Both the position numbers and the translations under genes were made by a program. Under the pieces are notes generated by a model, which saw only the letters and a program-made list of their open reading frames with translations, ran no database searches and was not told the DNA's origin. Shown one piece after another: positions 1 to 7,383 of a DNA stretch of 12,717 nucleotides. The DNA lies in NCBI GenBank assembly GCA_024636395.1, contig JAGXHD010000079.1:1-12717 (forward strand), in the 5' to 3' direction. The stretch's first letter is position 1, and every line of letters begins with the position of its first letter. This DNA comes from Sulfitobacter sp. Lineage in GTDB: Bacteria; Pseudomonadota; Alphaproteobacteria; Rhodobacterales; Rhodobacteraceae.

Positions 1-7
1 CTGTCAT
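1..7 (-). CDS. start of a gene running off the left edge (partial)
   Basis: Only the start codon and the next codon are inside the window: ATG ACA G on the minus strand. The call rests on a perfect AGGAGG Shine-Dalgarno (complement of 13-18), 5 bases upstream of the ATG. Nothing can be said about the product. The ribosome site is partly buried in a strong hairpin, described in the next entry. Confidence 0.45.
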
Positions 8-53
8 AAAAACCTCCTGATTGACGATTGAGAAACCCTCATCGTCAATCAGG
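8..53 (-). promoter_or_regulatory. hairpin overlapping a Shine-Dalgarno, possible translational control element
   Basis: A perfect 13-bp inverted repeat, CCTGATTGACGAT at 16-28 and its complement at 41-53, encloses a 12-base loop. GAG (30-32) and CTC (38-40) inside the loop can add three more pairs. In the minus-strand transcript the 3' arm ends in the first three bases of AGGAGG (13-18), so half of the ribosome binding site of the gene starting at position 7 is paired. Such an arrangement can lower translation from read-through mRNA, act as a thermosensor, or simply be an old terminator. A T5 run lies between the Shine-Dalgarno and the ATG, so a terminator reading is also possible. Confidence 0.55.
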
Positions 54-354
54 TTGGCCAGATCACAAAATGAACTGCGTTATGGGCTGCGCGCACGGCA
101 AGCCAAGCGCGCCAATGCCGCGGAGCGGCTTAGTCCTTCCGCCCCTCTTGTAAGGTCACACGACTGCTGACATGAAGGATCGTCAGCTCCTTTTTAACCG
201 CTGTGTCGAGGAGCGCCGGATTAAGGACCCGTTGCGGGTGGCCGCTGCGAACTGACTGAGTGTACGGGATGGAAAAGCTTGTGTTGCTCGCCCCACCTGG
301 GTGGAAGAGTGACACAATCAGGCTGTTCAAAATAGGAATAAAGGTACGAAATCA
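54..354. other. intergenic region without a recognisable gene
   Basis: About 300 bases between the left-edge hairpin and the first full gene. Short open frames exist on both strands (for example 130-330 minus) but none has a convincing ribosome site or family resemblance. The plus-strand end of this stretch contains the AAAGG ribosome site of the gene that starts at 355. Confidence 0.4.
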
Positions 355-990
355 ATGCGATATGTAATCATGCTCGCTGCACTTGCATCGGTAGGCGGCC
401 TAGTTAGCCCAGCTTCGAGTGAAGGTTTCTGCAAACACCGCCCAAGCGAGGTACTCCGGGGAGAATTTGTCGGTTCAATGACAGCCGGTGCGCGGAATGC
501 GGCAAGTAACCTCGCGGCAAAGGCAGGCGGGGTGTTCACGCTCACGAACACCGTAACTGGTGCATCACTCCTTGGATCCAACGCAACCGCAGGCACGATC
601 GCCCAGATCGGAGGTGTGGCGAGCAACGCAGCCACCAGCGTCGCTGCAGTCCCCGGTATCGCAGTAGCTGGTGCGACTGCAGCGATCGGCCTTGCCGCCT
701 ATGAAGGTGTATGCTTCTTCCGGGATGAACGGATCACCGATCATGACGAGGTGCTTCGCGTATTGTACACAATCAGCGCTTTCGCCGATCCAGTGTATTT
801 CAGGATAGAGCAACGCGGCGTGGACCGGGACGCGGCGGTTCTGGTTCTTGGAAATGTTGCAGGCGAGACTGAAGAGTATGCGGTTCATAGGCTCCGCATT
901 GTGAACGGCGTCTTATTGCACCGACAACGCGGCCGCGACATCGAAGTTGGCGATGTTGGCTTTGCGACCTTGGCCGCGTCTGAAGAGTGA
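355..990 (+). CDS. predicted exported protein of unknown function
   Basis: The 211-residue protein begins with a typical Sec signal peptide: an Arg at position 2, a hydrophobic core at about residues 4-17 and a small-residue cleavage zone at about 20-22. A Gly/Ala-rich stretch (about 40-118) follows. It lacks charge and resembles the glycine-zipper-like segments of membrane-associating proteins. The C-terminal third (about 123-211) is charged and looks like a small mixed alpha/beta domain. There are exactly two cysteines, Cys26 and Cys120, flanking the Gly/Ala region; in an oxidising periplasm they could form a disulfide. The start is supported by AAAGG about ten bases upstream. I do not recognise the family. 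It stands alone, on the 3' side of the tRNA-Gly gene, a common place for transferred DNA. Confidence 0.7.
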   Translation: MRYVIMLAALASVGGLVSPASSEGFCKHRPSEVLRGEFVGSMTAGARNAASNLAAKAGGVFTLTNTVTGASLLGSNATAGTIAQIGGVASNAATSVAAVPGIAVAGATAAIGLAAYEGVCFFRDERITDHDEVLRVLYTISAFADPVYFRIEQRGVDRDAAVLVLGNVAGETEEYAVHRLRIVNGVLLHRQRGRDIEVGDVGFATLAASEE

Positions 991-1361
991 CACGCGGACG
1001 ATGAGGATTGAGGTGAAACGAGAACGCCTAATGAAACCTCCTCCAAGGAACATCCGTCGCCGTTGATTATGGGATTTCAAGTATTCTCTTTTCTCGGTCC
1101 GGTTTCGGTCCGGAAACCCGGCTATCAAACAGTTTGAAGCGCATCGGAAACCTAATAAAATAAGGGAAAACCGCTCAGAAAACGCTCTAGCGCTGCCCTC
1201 CGAAGGCTGTGCTTGGTCTGGGGAAAATTCTGGGGCTTAAACTCCACAATACCCCCAGACGTTCTCGATTCTTCCCACGTCGCTTCTTGATCGTGTCTTG
1301 ATTATGAGCGTGAAAAGTGGGTCAAAACCCTTATTTATATGGCCGTAATCTCTTGATTGCT
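991..1361. other. intergenic region, no gene seen
   Basis: About 370 bases with no supported coding frame. It holds a direct repeat of TCGGTCCGG near 1094-1112 and a weak hairpin (1099-1106 with 1113-1121) that lacks a T-run, so I do not call it a terminator. The motif TCTTGAT recurs three times between about 1284 and 1357, near the 3' end of the tRNA. No copy of the tRNA 3' end was found elsewhere in the window, so no att duplication is visible. Confidence 0.4.
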
Positions 1362-1435
1362 TGGAGCGGGTAACGAGAATCGAACTCGTAACTAAAGCTT
1401 GGGAAGCTGCCGTGATACCTTTTCACCATACCCGC
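1362..1435 (-). tRNA. tRNA-Gly, anticodon CCC
   Basis: The minus strand folds into a full cloverleaf of 74 bases including an encoded CCA. The acceptor stem is GCGGGTA paired with TACCCGC, with discriminator T. The D arm is GTGA/TCAC. The anticodon loop TTCCCAA has CCC at 1403-1401. The T arm is ACGAG, loop TTCGATT, CTCGT. The acceptor stem, the T-loop and the CCC anticodon identify glycine, decoding GGG. The anticodon stem is imperfect, with a G-T wobble at 27-43 and a C-T mismatch at 28-42. The gene sits just downstream of the methyltransferase gene on the same strand and its 3' end faces the accessory-looking left edge of the window. Confidence 0.93.
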
Positions 1436-1449
1436 GCGCCATGTTCGTC

Positions 1450-1477
1450 ACTTAAGTCTTGGCGTGCAAAGCGTCAA
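1450..1477 (-). promoter_or_regulatory. candidate promoter of the tRNA-Gly gene
   Basis: On the minus strand a TTGACG -35 (complement of 1472-1477) is followed after 16 bases by TTAAGT (complement of 1450-1455), a weak -10. Transcription would start a few bases before the mature tRNA 5' end at 1435. The -35 lies just beyond the methyltransferase stop codon. TTGAC(G) is the strong -35 type seen at stable RNA promoters in alphaproteobacteria; the -10 match is poor, so this is tentative. Confidence 0.4.
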
Positions 1478-1478
1478 G

Positions 1479-2315
1479 TCAGGACTTGAACGCCGTGTAA
1501 AAGTTGATCTGGGCAGGGATGGCGGCCCCGTCAAACTCTTCAAACGCCTTAGTCATCGCGGCCTCGATGCAGGTTTGTGCGGCACGATCTGCGGTGAAAT
1601 GTTTGATCGTCCCGGCTGCTGGTCCCACGTGCATCGACAGCGCTGCGATCCCTTTTGCTCCGCCGGGCAAGCTGAACTGCATGTCTTCAGCAACAGCCGT
1701 TACATGTTGGAAACCCGCGCGTTCAAGCATTGCGCATGTCTTGTCGATGTCGCGCAACGCAAAAGGGCCGGGGGCATCGGGGTCTGATTTGGGCGGCGCG
1801 CCCAGCTCTGCCTTGGCGATGGCGGCGGGCAGGGTGAACCACGGATTGCAGGGGATCTGACCCCAGCTGGCACAGGTGATCTGGCCTCCGGGTTTCAGGG
1901 CGTGCAGGATGTTTGTAAATGCGGCATCGGACTTTGCGAAAAACATCACGCCGAAGCGCGAGATCACATGGTCGAAATGCGCAGCTTCAAAAGGGTGATC
2001 TTCGGCATCTGCCAATTTTATATCGACATTTGGCAGGCCATTGGCCCGCTCCTGCGCCCGCGCGACCATCGTGGAGGAAATATCAGCGGCCACGACCTGA
2101 CCTTGCGGCCCGACCAATTGGCATGCTGCTAATGCGGATTCCCCCGTGCCGCACCCGATGTCCAGAACAGACTGTCCGGGCTTCAGCTTGGCCAAGGCAA
2201 GGACGCGGTCAAGAACCGGTGCCAGGAACGCATCCAGAGGCGCTTCATACGTGACCCAAGTCGGGCCCGCGTTGGTTGTCCAGAACTCTTCCTGGTCTTG
2301 ATTTGCGTTTGACAT
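1479..2315 (-). CDS. class I SAM-dependent methyltransferase
   Basis: The 278-residue protein has the Rossmann methyltransferase signature: motif I VLDIGCGTG at residues 50-58, an acidic residue ending beta-2 (Asp78) that would bind the SAM ribose, LADAEDHPF at about 101-109 (motif II region), FDHVISRFGVMFF at about 114-126 and LKPGG at 140-144 (post-II). This resembles UbiE/Methyltransf_11-type enzymes. The substrate cannot be read from the sequence; the region after about residue 150 is the variable acceptor-binding part. The start lies 21 bases after the stop of the upstream RamA-like gene, with a weak AAGAGA ribosome site, so the two are probably co-transcribed. A role linked to one-carbon or corrinoid metabolism is inferred from that neighbour only. 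Confidence 0.88.
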   Translation of the reverse strand: MSNANQDQEEFWTTNAGPTWVTYEAPLDAFLAPVLDRVLALAKLKPGQSVLDIGCGTGESALAACQLVGPQGQVVAADISSTMVARAQERANGLPNVDIKLADAEDHPFEAAHFDHVISRFGVMFFAKSDAAFTNILHALKPGGQITCASWGQIPCNPWFTLPAAIAKAELGAPPKSDPDAPGPFALRDIDKTCAMLERAGFQHVTAVAEDMQFSLPGGAKGIAALSMHVGPAAGTIKHFTADRAAQTCIEAAMTKAFEEFDGAAIPAQINFYTAFKS

Positions 2316-2336
2316 GGGCGCGTCTCTTTTTGCTGC

Positions 2337-4382
2337 CTAACCGCGCCGCCGTCTGCGCCCGCCGCCAGCACCTTCGCCGCCACTGCCACCGGTGTTAAAG
2401 GTCGCCGTGGGCAGGGTGACGATGCTGTTGAGGATCGGGAAAGGCTCGACGGCGTTGGGGATGGCCGAGGCATTGACAAAATGCTCTTGAAATCGCGGCT
2501 CGATGGCGGTTTCGATCTTGTGGATATTGCGCACGGTTTCCTCGATCTCGGCGCGGCTATGGCTGTTGAGCAGCGCAATCCGCGCGCCCGTGCCTGCCGC
2601 GTTCCCCGCAGAGGTAACCTTGTCCAGCGGCGCATCGGGGATCATCCCCAAGACCATTGCGTGTTTGGTGCTGATATGCGCGCCAAAGGCCCCAGCCAGC
2701 ACGATGCGGTCCACTTTGTCGACGCCAAACTTGTCCATCAGCAGCCGCGCGCCTGAATAAAGCGCTGCCTTCGCCATCTGGATTTCACGTATATCGCGGT
2801 TGGTCACGGTAATTTTCGGCCCGCCATTTGCAGTGCCATCATAGACCAGATAGGAATTTGTCCGCCCGTCTGCAAAGACATTGGGCGAGCCTGTCTGTTG
2901 CGCCGTTCCAATCAGGCCGGGGGCGTCGACGATGCCATGAATACGCATCTCGGCGACCATCTCGATGATGCCCGATCCGCAGATGCCGGTCACACCACTT
3001 GCGCCAATTTCGGCGTCAAAGCCGGGATCATCCGACCACAAGTCGCTGCCAATTACCTTGAAACGGGCGATCTTGGTGACAGGATCAATCTCGACCCGCT
3101 CGATCGCACCGGGGGCGGCGCGCTGGCCGCTGCTGATCTGCGCCCCCTCGAACGCAGGGCCGGTGGGCGAGGAACAGGCCAGCACTTTTTCGCGGTTGCC
3201 CAGCAGGATTTCGGCGTTGGTCCCCACATCGACGACCAACACCAGATCGTCGGACTTGTCCGGTGCCTCTGACAAGGCAACAGCGGCGGCATCGGCACCT
3301 ACATGTCCAGCGATACAGGGCAAAAAGTATATCCGTGCCGAAGGGTGGATCGTTAAATCCAGCTCGACCGCACGCATCCGCAACGCGTTCGAGGTTGCCA
3401 AAGCAAAAGGCGCTTGCCCCAGCTCAAACGGATCAATGCCCAAAAACAGGTGATGCATCACAGGGTTGCAGACGAACACCGCATCCACAATGAGGCCCTT
3501 GTCGATGTTGCCTTCGGCGCAAATCTCGTCAAACAGGGTGTTCATGCCTGTGCGCACGGCACGGGTCATCTCGTCCGCGCCGCCGTCGTTCATCATCGAA
3601 TAGCTGACCCGGCTCATCAGATCTTCGCCAAAGCGGATCTGCGGGTTCATCACTCCAGAGGAAGCGATGACTTCTCCGGTTTGCAAATCACACAAATGCG
3701 CCGCGATGGTGGTCGAGCCCAGATCGACGGCCAGCCCGTACACCGAACCCTCGTAGAACCCCGGCCATAGATGCATGATGCGCGGCGGGTTTTCGTCATC
3801 ACCCAAATGTACGGCAACAGTGACTTTCCACGCGCCCTTGCGCAGGATTTTCTGCATCGACTGCAAGATCTGCAAATCCGCCTTCACATTCTCCAACTGC
3901 CACTGTTCGCGCAATGCAATACACAGCCGCTCCAGATCGCCGGACGGGTCATGCATGTCGGGTTCCTGAACCTCGACGTAGAACAGCTTGGTCGAGGGGT
4001 TGAGCACGATATCGCGCGCCTCGGCCCGTTTGCGGACGACTTGCTTGTGCACCTGGCTTTCGGCGGGCACGTCGATCACCACGTCGCCCATAACCTGCGC
4101 CTGACAGCCCAGCCGGCGCCCGTCGATCATCCCGCGCTTGTCCTTATAGCGCTGCTCAACCGAATTCCATTCGGTCAAGGCATCATCCTGAACGGTCACG
4201 CCGTGCTTGGAAAACTGCCCATAGCCGGGTTGCACCTGACATTTCGAACATATTCCACGCCCGCCGCAGACCGAATCCAAATCAACTCCCAACTGCCGCG
4301 CAGCCGTCAAAATGGGCGTGCCTTTGGGAAAATGCCCGCGCTTGCCTGATGGGGTGAAGACCACAAGTGGATCGTTGCTCAT
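2337..4382 (-). CDS. RamA/RACo-type corrinoid-activating ferredoxin-ASKHA ATPase
   Basis: The 681-residue protein has an N-terminal [2Fe-2S] ferredoxin domain (about 1-110) with Cys39, Cys45, Cys48 and Cys93 as cluster ligands. A linker follows, then an ASKHA ATPase fold with phosphate motifs VDLGSTT (219-225) and VVDVGTN (383-389), the conserved NPQIRFGEDLMSR segment (246-258), GICGSG and a C-terminal LAGAFG motif. This is the architecture of RamA and RACo (DUF4445-type), which use ATP to drive one-electron reduction of Co(II) corrinoid back to Co(I) on methyl-transfer proteins. It is cytoplasmic. The length fits the family. The C-terminal tail is Gly-rich and ends in five arginines before the last Gly, which is unusual. 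Start: GAGGA about ten bases upstream of ATG. The corrinoid protein and substrate methyltransferase it would serve are not in the window. Confidence 0.9.
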   Translation of the reverse strand: MSNDPLVVFTPSGKRGHFPKGTPILTAARQLGVDLDSVCGGRGICSKCQVQPGYGQFSKHGVTVQDDALTEWNSVEQRYKDKRGMIDGRRLGCQAQVMGDVVIDVPAESQVHKQVVRKRAEARDIVLNPSTKLFYVEVQEPDMHDPSGDLERLCIALREQWQLENVKADLQILQSMQKILRKGAWKVTVAVHLGDDENPPRIMHLWPGFYEGSVYGLAVDLGSTTIAAHLCDLQTGEVIASSGVMNPQIRFGEDLMSRVSYSMMNDGGADEMTRAVRTGMNTLFDEICAEGNIDKGLIVDAVFVCNPVMHHLFLGIDPFELGQAPFALATSNALRMRAVELDLTIHPSARIYFLPCIAGHVGADAAAVALSEAPDKSDDLVLVVDVGTNAEILLGNREKVLACSSPTGPAFEGAQISSGQRAAPGAIERVEIDPVTKIARFKVIGSDLWSDDPGFDAEIGASGVTGICGSGIIEMVAEMRIHGIVDAPGLIGTAQQTGSPNVFADGRTNSYLVYDGTANGGPKITVTNRDIREIQMAKAALYSGARLLMDKFGVDKVDRIVLAGAFGAHISTKHAMVLGMIPDAPLDKVTSAGNAAGTGARIALLNSHSRAEIEETVRNIHKIETAIEPRFQEHFVNASAIPNAVEPFPILNSIVTLPTATFNTGGSGGEGAGGGRRRRRG

Positions 4383-4574
4383 TTTATGAATTCCTCAAAG
4401 CTTAGCCGCAACATAGCGAAGCCCGCGCCAGACGAAAGCCAAGATACGTCACAAATCGTCGCATCCACGTCCCTCAGCTTTTGTGGCCTGAAAATATCCC
4501 CTCAGATCGACCCAAAGGATTGCAATTTTATCTATAACGCGCCTTTGGCAAGACGGGCAGAGCGCCACTGCTCT
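4383..4574. other. spacer between ureohydrolase and RamA-like genes
   Basis: A 192-base spacer. It carries the GAGGA ribosome site of the RamA-like gene and a short AGAGC/GCTCT inverted repeat close to the ureohydrolase stop (about 4558-4575), too weak and without a proper T-run to call a terminator on the minus strand. Whether the RamA-like gene has its own promoter here cannot be decided. Confidence 0.3.
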
Positions 4575-5540
4575 TTAGCCCTCACGCACCGTGCGCGCAT
4601 GAAAGATAAATCCCAGAAAGTTCAGCAGAAGCTGCGCCGCCAAAATACTCGTCGACCCGGACTTATCATAATCCGGAGCCACCTCGACCAGATCGATCCC
4701 GATGATATCATGGCGCTGCGCCGCTGCCTGCAAAATCTCCAAAACCTCGTAATACAAAAACCCCCCGTGCGACGGTGTGCCGGTACCGGGCGCAATCGAC
4801 GGGCAAAACGCATCAATATCAATTGTCACATAAAGCCGCGCACCGTCAGGGATATGCCCCAAAACGCCCAGCGTGCCCATCTTGCGCGCTTGCCGGACCG
4901 AGATGATATCAGACCCCATCGCCCGCGCATCCTCATAGCCCTCGCGCGCGGTCGAGCTTACGTTGCGGATGCCGACCTGTGTCAGGCCCATGACATAATC
5001 CTGCTCAGCGGCACGGCGCATGGGGTTGCCATGACCGTGCCGCACGCCGTGGCGCTCATCAACGAAATCAAGATGCGCGTCGATCTGCAGGATATGGAAA
5101 TCACCTTGCCCGTCAAAGGCGCGGATACAGGGTATGTTGATCGAATGATCTCCGCCAATCACGACCGGTAAGGCGCCCGCATCCAGAATGGCCCTCACGC
5201 CTGTCTCGATATTGGCGTGGCTTTGCTCTGTATCCGTGTGCACGATATCGGCGTCGCCAATGTCGACGATGTTCACATCACCGGGCAGATAGACGGCATC
5301 ATCCTCGTGATCATAGGCACCTGCGTGGCCAAAGCTGAACAATGTCGACGCTTCGCGCACGCCACGCGGCCCGAACCGCGCGCCTGCGCGCCACTGCGTG
5401 CCCGCATCATAGGGTGCGCCCAATATCGCCACATCCGCATCCAGCGCGGCCCAGTCAGGCTCATAGGGCCGCTTGCCAAAGGTCGAGATCCCCACGAAGG
5501 GCAGGTCCAGCCTGCCGCCGTCATATCCGTGATTGGCCAT
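4575..5540 (-). CDS. speB: agmatinase-family ureohydrolase
   Basis: The 321-residue protein is a Mn-dependent ureohydrolase: it would cleave a guanidino compound to an amine plus urea. Metal-binding motifs are present in order: GGDHS with His132, DAHLD with Asp154, His156 and Asp158, and TIDIDAF with Asp241 and Asp243, followed by the family APGTGTP loop (250-256). Length and motifs fit agmatinase, which feeds putrescine synthesis, but guanidinobutyrase, guanidinopropionase and related enzymes share these motifs, so the substrate is not proven and the symbol is a family label. The motif reads DAFCPS where agmatinases usually have DxxDP. The start has a near-perfect AAGGAGA ribosome site. The gene lies 192 bases upstream of the RamA-like gene on the same strand and is divergent from guaB. 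Confidence 0.88.
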   Translation of the reverse strand: MANHGYDGGRLDLPFVGISTFGKRPYEPDWAALDADVAILGAPYDAGTQWRAGARFGPRGVREASTLFSFGHAGAYDHEDDAVYLPGDVNIVDIGDADIVHTDTEQSHANIETGVRAILDAGALPVVIGGDHSINIPCIRAFDGQGDFHILQIDAHLDFVDERHGVRHGHGNPMRRAAEQDYVMGLTQVGIRNVSSTAREGYEDARAMGSDIISVRQARKMGTLGVLGHIPDGARLYVTIDIDAFCPSIAPGTGTPSHGGFLYYEVLEILQAAAQRHDIIGIDLVEVAPDYDKSGSTSILAAQLLLNFLGFIFHARTVREG

Positions 5541-5591
5541 CTGAAATCTCCTTGAATTGCGCTTGTTTCACAGCTTTCTCCAGCCGGGTCA

Positions 5592-5640
5592 CATTTGCAA
5601 TGCAGATACGGCGCAAATGGGCCTTTCCAAACGGGCCCAT
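5592..5640. promoter_or_regulatory. overlapping inverted repeats in the speB-guaB divergent promoter region
   Basis: Two inverted repeats share bases: CATTTGC (5592-5598) with GCAAATG (5613-5619), and ATGGGCC (5617-5623) with GGCCCAT (5634-5640). They overlap at 5617-5619, so in RNA they would be mutually exclusive. They lie 51-99 bases before the guaB start, in the only space available for the promoters of guaB and the divergent ureohydrolase gene. They may be operator sites or a 5' leader structure. No known regulator site is recognised. Confidence 0.35.
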
Positions 5641-5690
5641 CCGTGAAATAGGAAACCGCCAAATGAACCCATGCAAGCCGAGGTGCAAAA

Positions 5691-7139
5691 ATGGAGATTC
5701 GTGAGGCTTTGACCTTTGACGATGTATTACTGGTGCCAGCGGCATCGAGCGTGTTGCCTTCGACGGCCGACACACGCACCCGCGTGACAAAATCTATCAC
5801 GCTGAATGTTCCACTGCTGAGTTCAGCAATGGACACTGTGACAGAAAGCCGGATGGCAATCGCCATGGCGCAGGCGGGCGGAATGGGCGTGATCCACCGC
5901 AACCTGACAACCGAGCAGCAAGCCCAAGAGGTGCGGCACGTCAAACGCTTTGAAAGCGGGATCGTGTACAGTCCGATTACCCTGCGCCCCGATCAAACGC
6001 TGGCAGATGCCAAGGCGTTGCAAGAGCGTTACCGGGTGACAGGTTTTCCTGTGGTAGACGAGAAGGGTCGCGTGATGGGCATCGTGACCAACCGTGACAT
6101 GCGCTTTGCGACCGATGACAAAACGCCCGTGCGCCTGATGATGTCCTCGGATAATCTGGCCATCCTGAATGAACCTGCCGACCGTGAAGAGGCGATCAGC
6201 CTGATGAAGGCGCGGCGGATTGAAAAACTGCTGATCACCGACGCACAAGGCAAGCTGACCGGGTTGCTGACGTTGAAAGATACCGAGCAGGCCGTTCTGA
6301 ACCCGACCGCATGCAAAGACGAGCTGGGCCGCCTGAGGGTGTCCGGTGCAACGACCGTGGGTGATATCGGCTTTGAGCGCACAGAGGCCCTGATTGATGC
6401 AGGTGCCGATATGATCGTGATCGACACCGCGCATGGTCACTCTCAAAGTGTGGCAGAGGCTGTGCGCCGGGCGCGTGCAATCAGCAACGATGTGCAAATT
6501 GTTGTCGGTAATGTTGTGACTGGCGAAGCTGTGCGGGCGTTGATTGATGCAGGGGCGGATTCGATCAAGGTTGGCGTTGGCCCCGGATCTATTTGTACGA
6601 CCCGGATGGTAGCAGGCGTGGGTGTTCCACAGATGACCGCGATCATGGATTGTGCCGCGGCAGCGGGCGATGTGCCGATCATTGCAGATGGCGGGATCAA
6701 GTTTTCCGGCGATTTTGCCAAGGCAATTGCGGCTGGTGCGTCCTGCGCGATGGTAGGCTCGATGATTGCCGGCACGGACGAGTCCCCCGGTGAAATTATT
6801 TTGTATCAAGGCCGTAGCTTCAAGAGTTACCGTGGCATGGGCAGTCTTGCCGCGATGGCGCGCGGATCTGCGGACAGGTATTTCCAAAAGGATGCGGCCA
6901 GCGATAAACTGGTACCTGAGGGAATTGAAGGCCAGGTTCCATATAAGGGCAGCGCCGGGGCCATTGTGCACCAGCTGGTCGGCGGCTTGCGGGCGGCAAT
7001 GGGATACACGGGCTGTGCAACGATCGACGAGATGCGCAAGAACTGTACTTTCGTCAAGATCACCGGTGCGGGCTTGAAAGAAAGCCACGTGCACGACGTT
7101 CAGATCACGCGTGAAAGCCCGAACTACCGCATCGGATAG
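5691..7139 (+). CDS. guaB: IMP dehydrogenase
   Basis: Converts IMP to XMP with NAD+, the committed step of guanine nucleotide synthesis, in the cytoplasm. The 482-residue protein has the usual bacterial length. The N-terminal barrel part begins LTFDDVLLVPA; two CBS domains occupy about residues 93-200. The catalytic loop GSICTTR carries Cys302, followed by the GVGVPQ segment. IADGGI (331-336) binds the phosphate side, and the mobile flap RGMGSLAAM (381-389) leads to DRYFQ, with Arg396 and Tyr397 matching the catalytic Arg-Tyr pair of the E. coli enzyme. All key residues are present, so the enzyme should be active. A GAGG ribosome site precedes the ATG. A hairpin follows 13 bases after the stop, and the region beyond is decayed mobile DNA. 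Confidence 0.97.
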   Translation: MEIREALTFDDVLLVPAASSVLPSTADTRTRVTKSITLNVPLLSSAMDTVTESRMAIAMAQAGGMGVIHRNLTTEQQAQEVRHVKRFESGIVYSPITLRPDQTLADAKALQERYRVTGFPVVDEKGRVMGIVTNRDMRFATDDKTPVRLMMSSDNLAILNEPADREEAISLMKARRIEKLLITDAQGKLTGLLTLKDTEQAVLNPTACKDELGRLRVSGATTVGDIGFERTEALIDAGADMIVIDTAHGHSQSVAEAVRRARAISNDVQIVVGNVVTGEAVRALIDAGADSIKVGVGPGSICTTRMVAGVGVPQMTAIMDCAAAAGDVPIIADGGIKFSGDFAKAIAAGASCAMVGSMIAGTDESPGEIILYQGRSFKSYRGMGSLAAMARGSADRYFQKDAASDKLVPEGIEGQVPYKGSAGAIVHQLVGGLRAAMGYTGCATIDEMRKNCTFVKITGAGLKESHVHDVQITRESPNYRIG

Positions 7140-7152
7140 GTTAGTTAAATAA

Positions 7153-7180
7153 GGCATTCCGGGTTTCATCACGGAATGCC
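7153..7180 (+). terminator. hairpin downstream of guaB, probable terminator
   Basis: GGCATTCCG (7153-7161) pairs perfectly with CGGAATGCC (7172-7180) around a 10-base loop, starting 13 bases after the guaB stop. No T-run follows on the plus strand, so termination may be weak, or the hairpin may instead stabilise the mRNA 3' end. Confidence 0.5.
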
Positions 7181-7225
7181 ACAGCATCTAAATTATCGGA
7201 AAATATCGGGAACTACCGCCTGGTA

Positions 7226-7265
7226 TAGATGCAATGTAGATGCACGGGTAGATACAATAGATGCA
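7226..7265 (+). repeat. four direct octamers TAGATRCA
   Basis: TAGATGCA occurs at 7226-7233, 7237-7244 and 7258-7265, and TAGATACA at 7249-7256. Centre spacings are 11, 12 and 9 bases, close to one DNA turn, so all copies would lie on roughly the same face. The array sits between guaB and the IS110 remnant. It may be a protein-binding array or an unrelated short repeat. The bases between it and the IS110 remnant (7266-7383) show nothing I can identify. Confidence 0.5.
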
Positions 7266-7383
7266 GATTACAGCGCAGGATTCCTCAAGCCGATCCGACG
7301 AGAATTGGCTCCTGCCGCTTTCATGGCTGGCACATGGCCTCAGACACGCGGGTCTGGACTATCGCCATGAAATCGTCCTGGGT

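Noticed and set aside
130..330. 66-codon minus-strand frame near the left edge
   Set aside because: No ribosome site, no recognisable motif and no supporting context.
1099..1121. Hairpin after the exported-protein gene as a terminator
   Set aside because: The stem is short with a bulge, has no T-run on either strand, and lies over 100 bases after the stop codon.
1284..1361. TCTTGAT repeats next to the tRNA as an attachment site
   Set aside because: Seven-base repeats are too short, and no duplicate of the tRNA 3' end or integrase gene is in the window.
3771..4349. Plus-strand frame of 192 codons opposite the RamA-like gene
   Set aside because: It lies antisense to the ferredoxin and linker region of a well-supported protein and shows no motifs of its own.
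5823..7187. Long open frame of 454 codons on the minus strand opposite guaB
   Set aside because: It is fully antisense to an intact, unmistakable guaB, has His/Arg/Cys-rich shadow composition and no family motifs.
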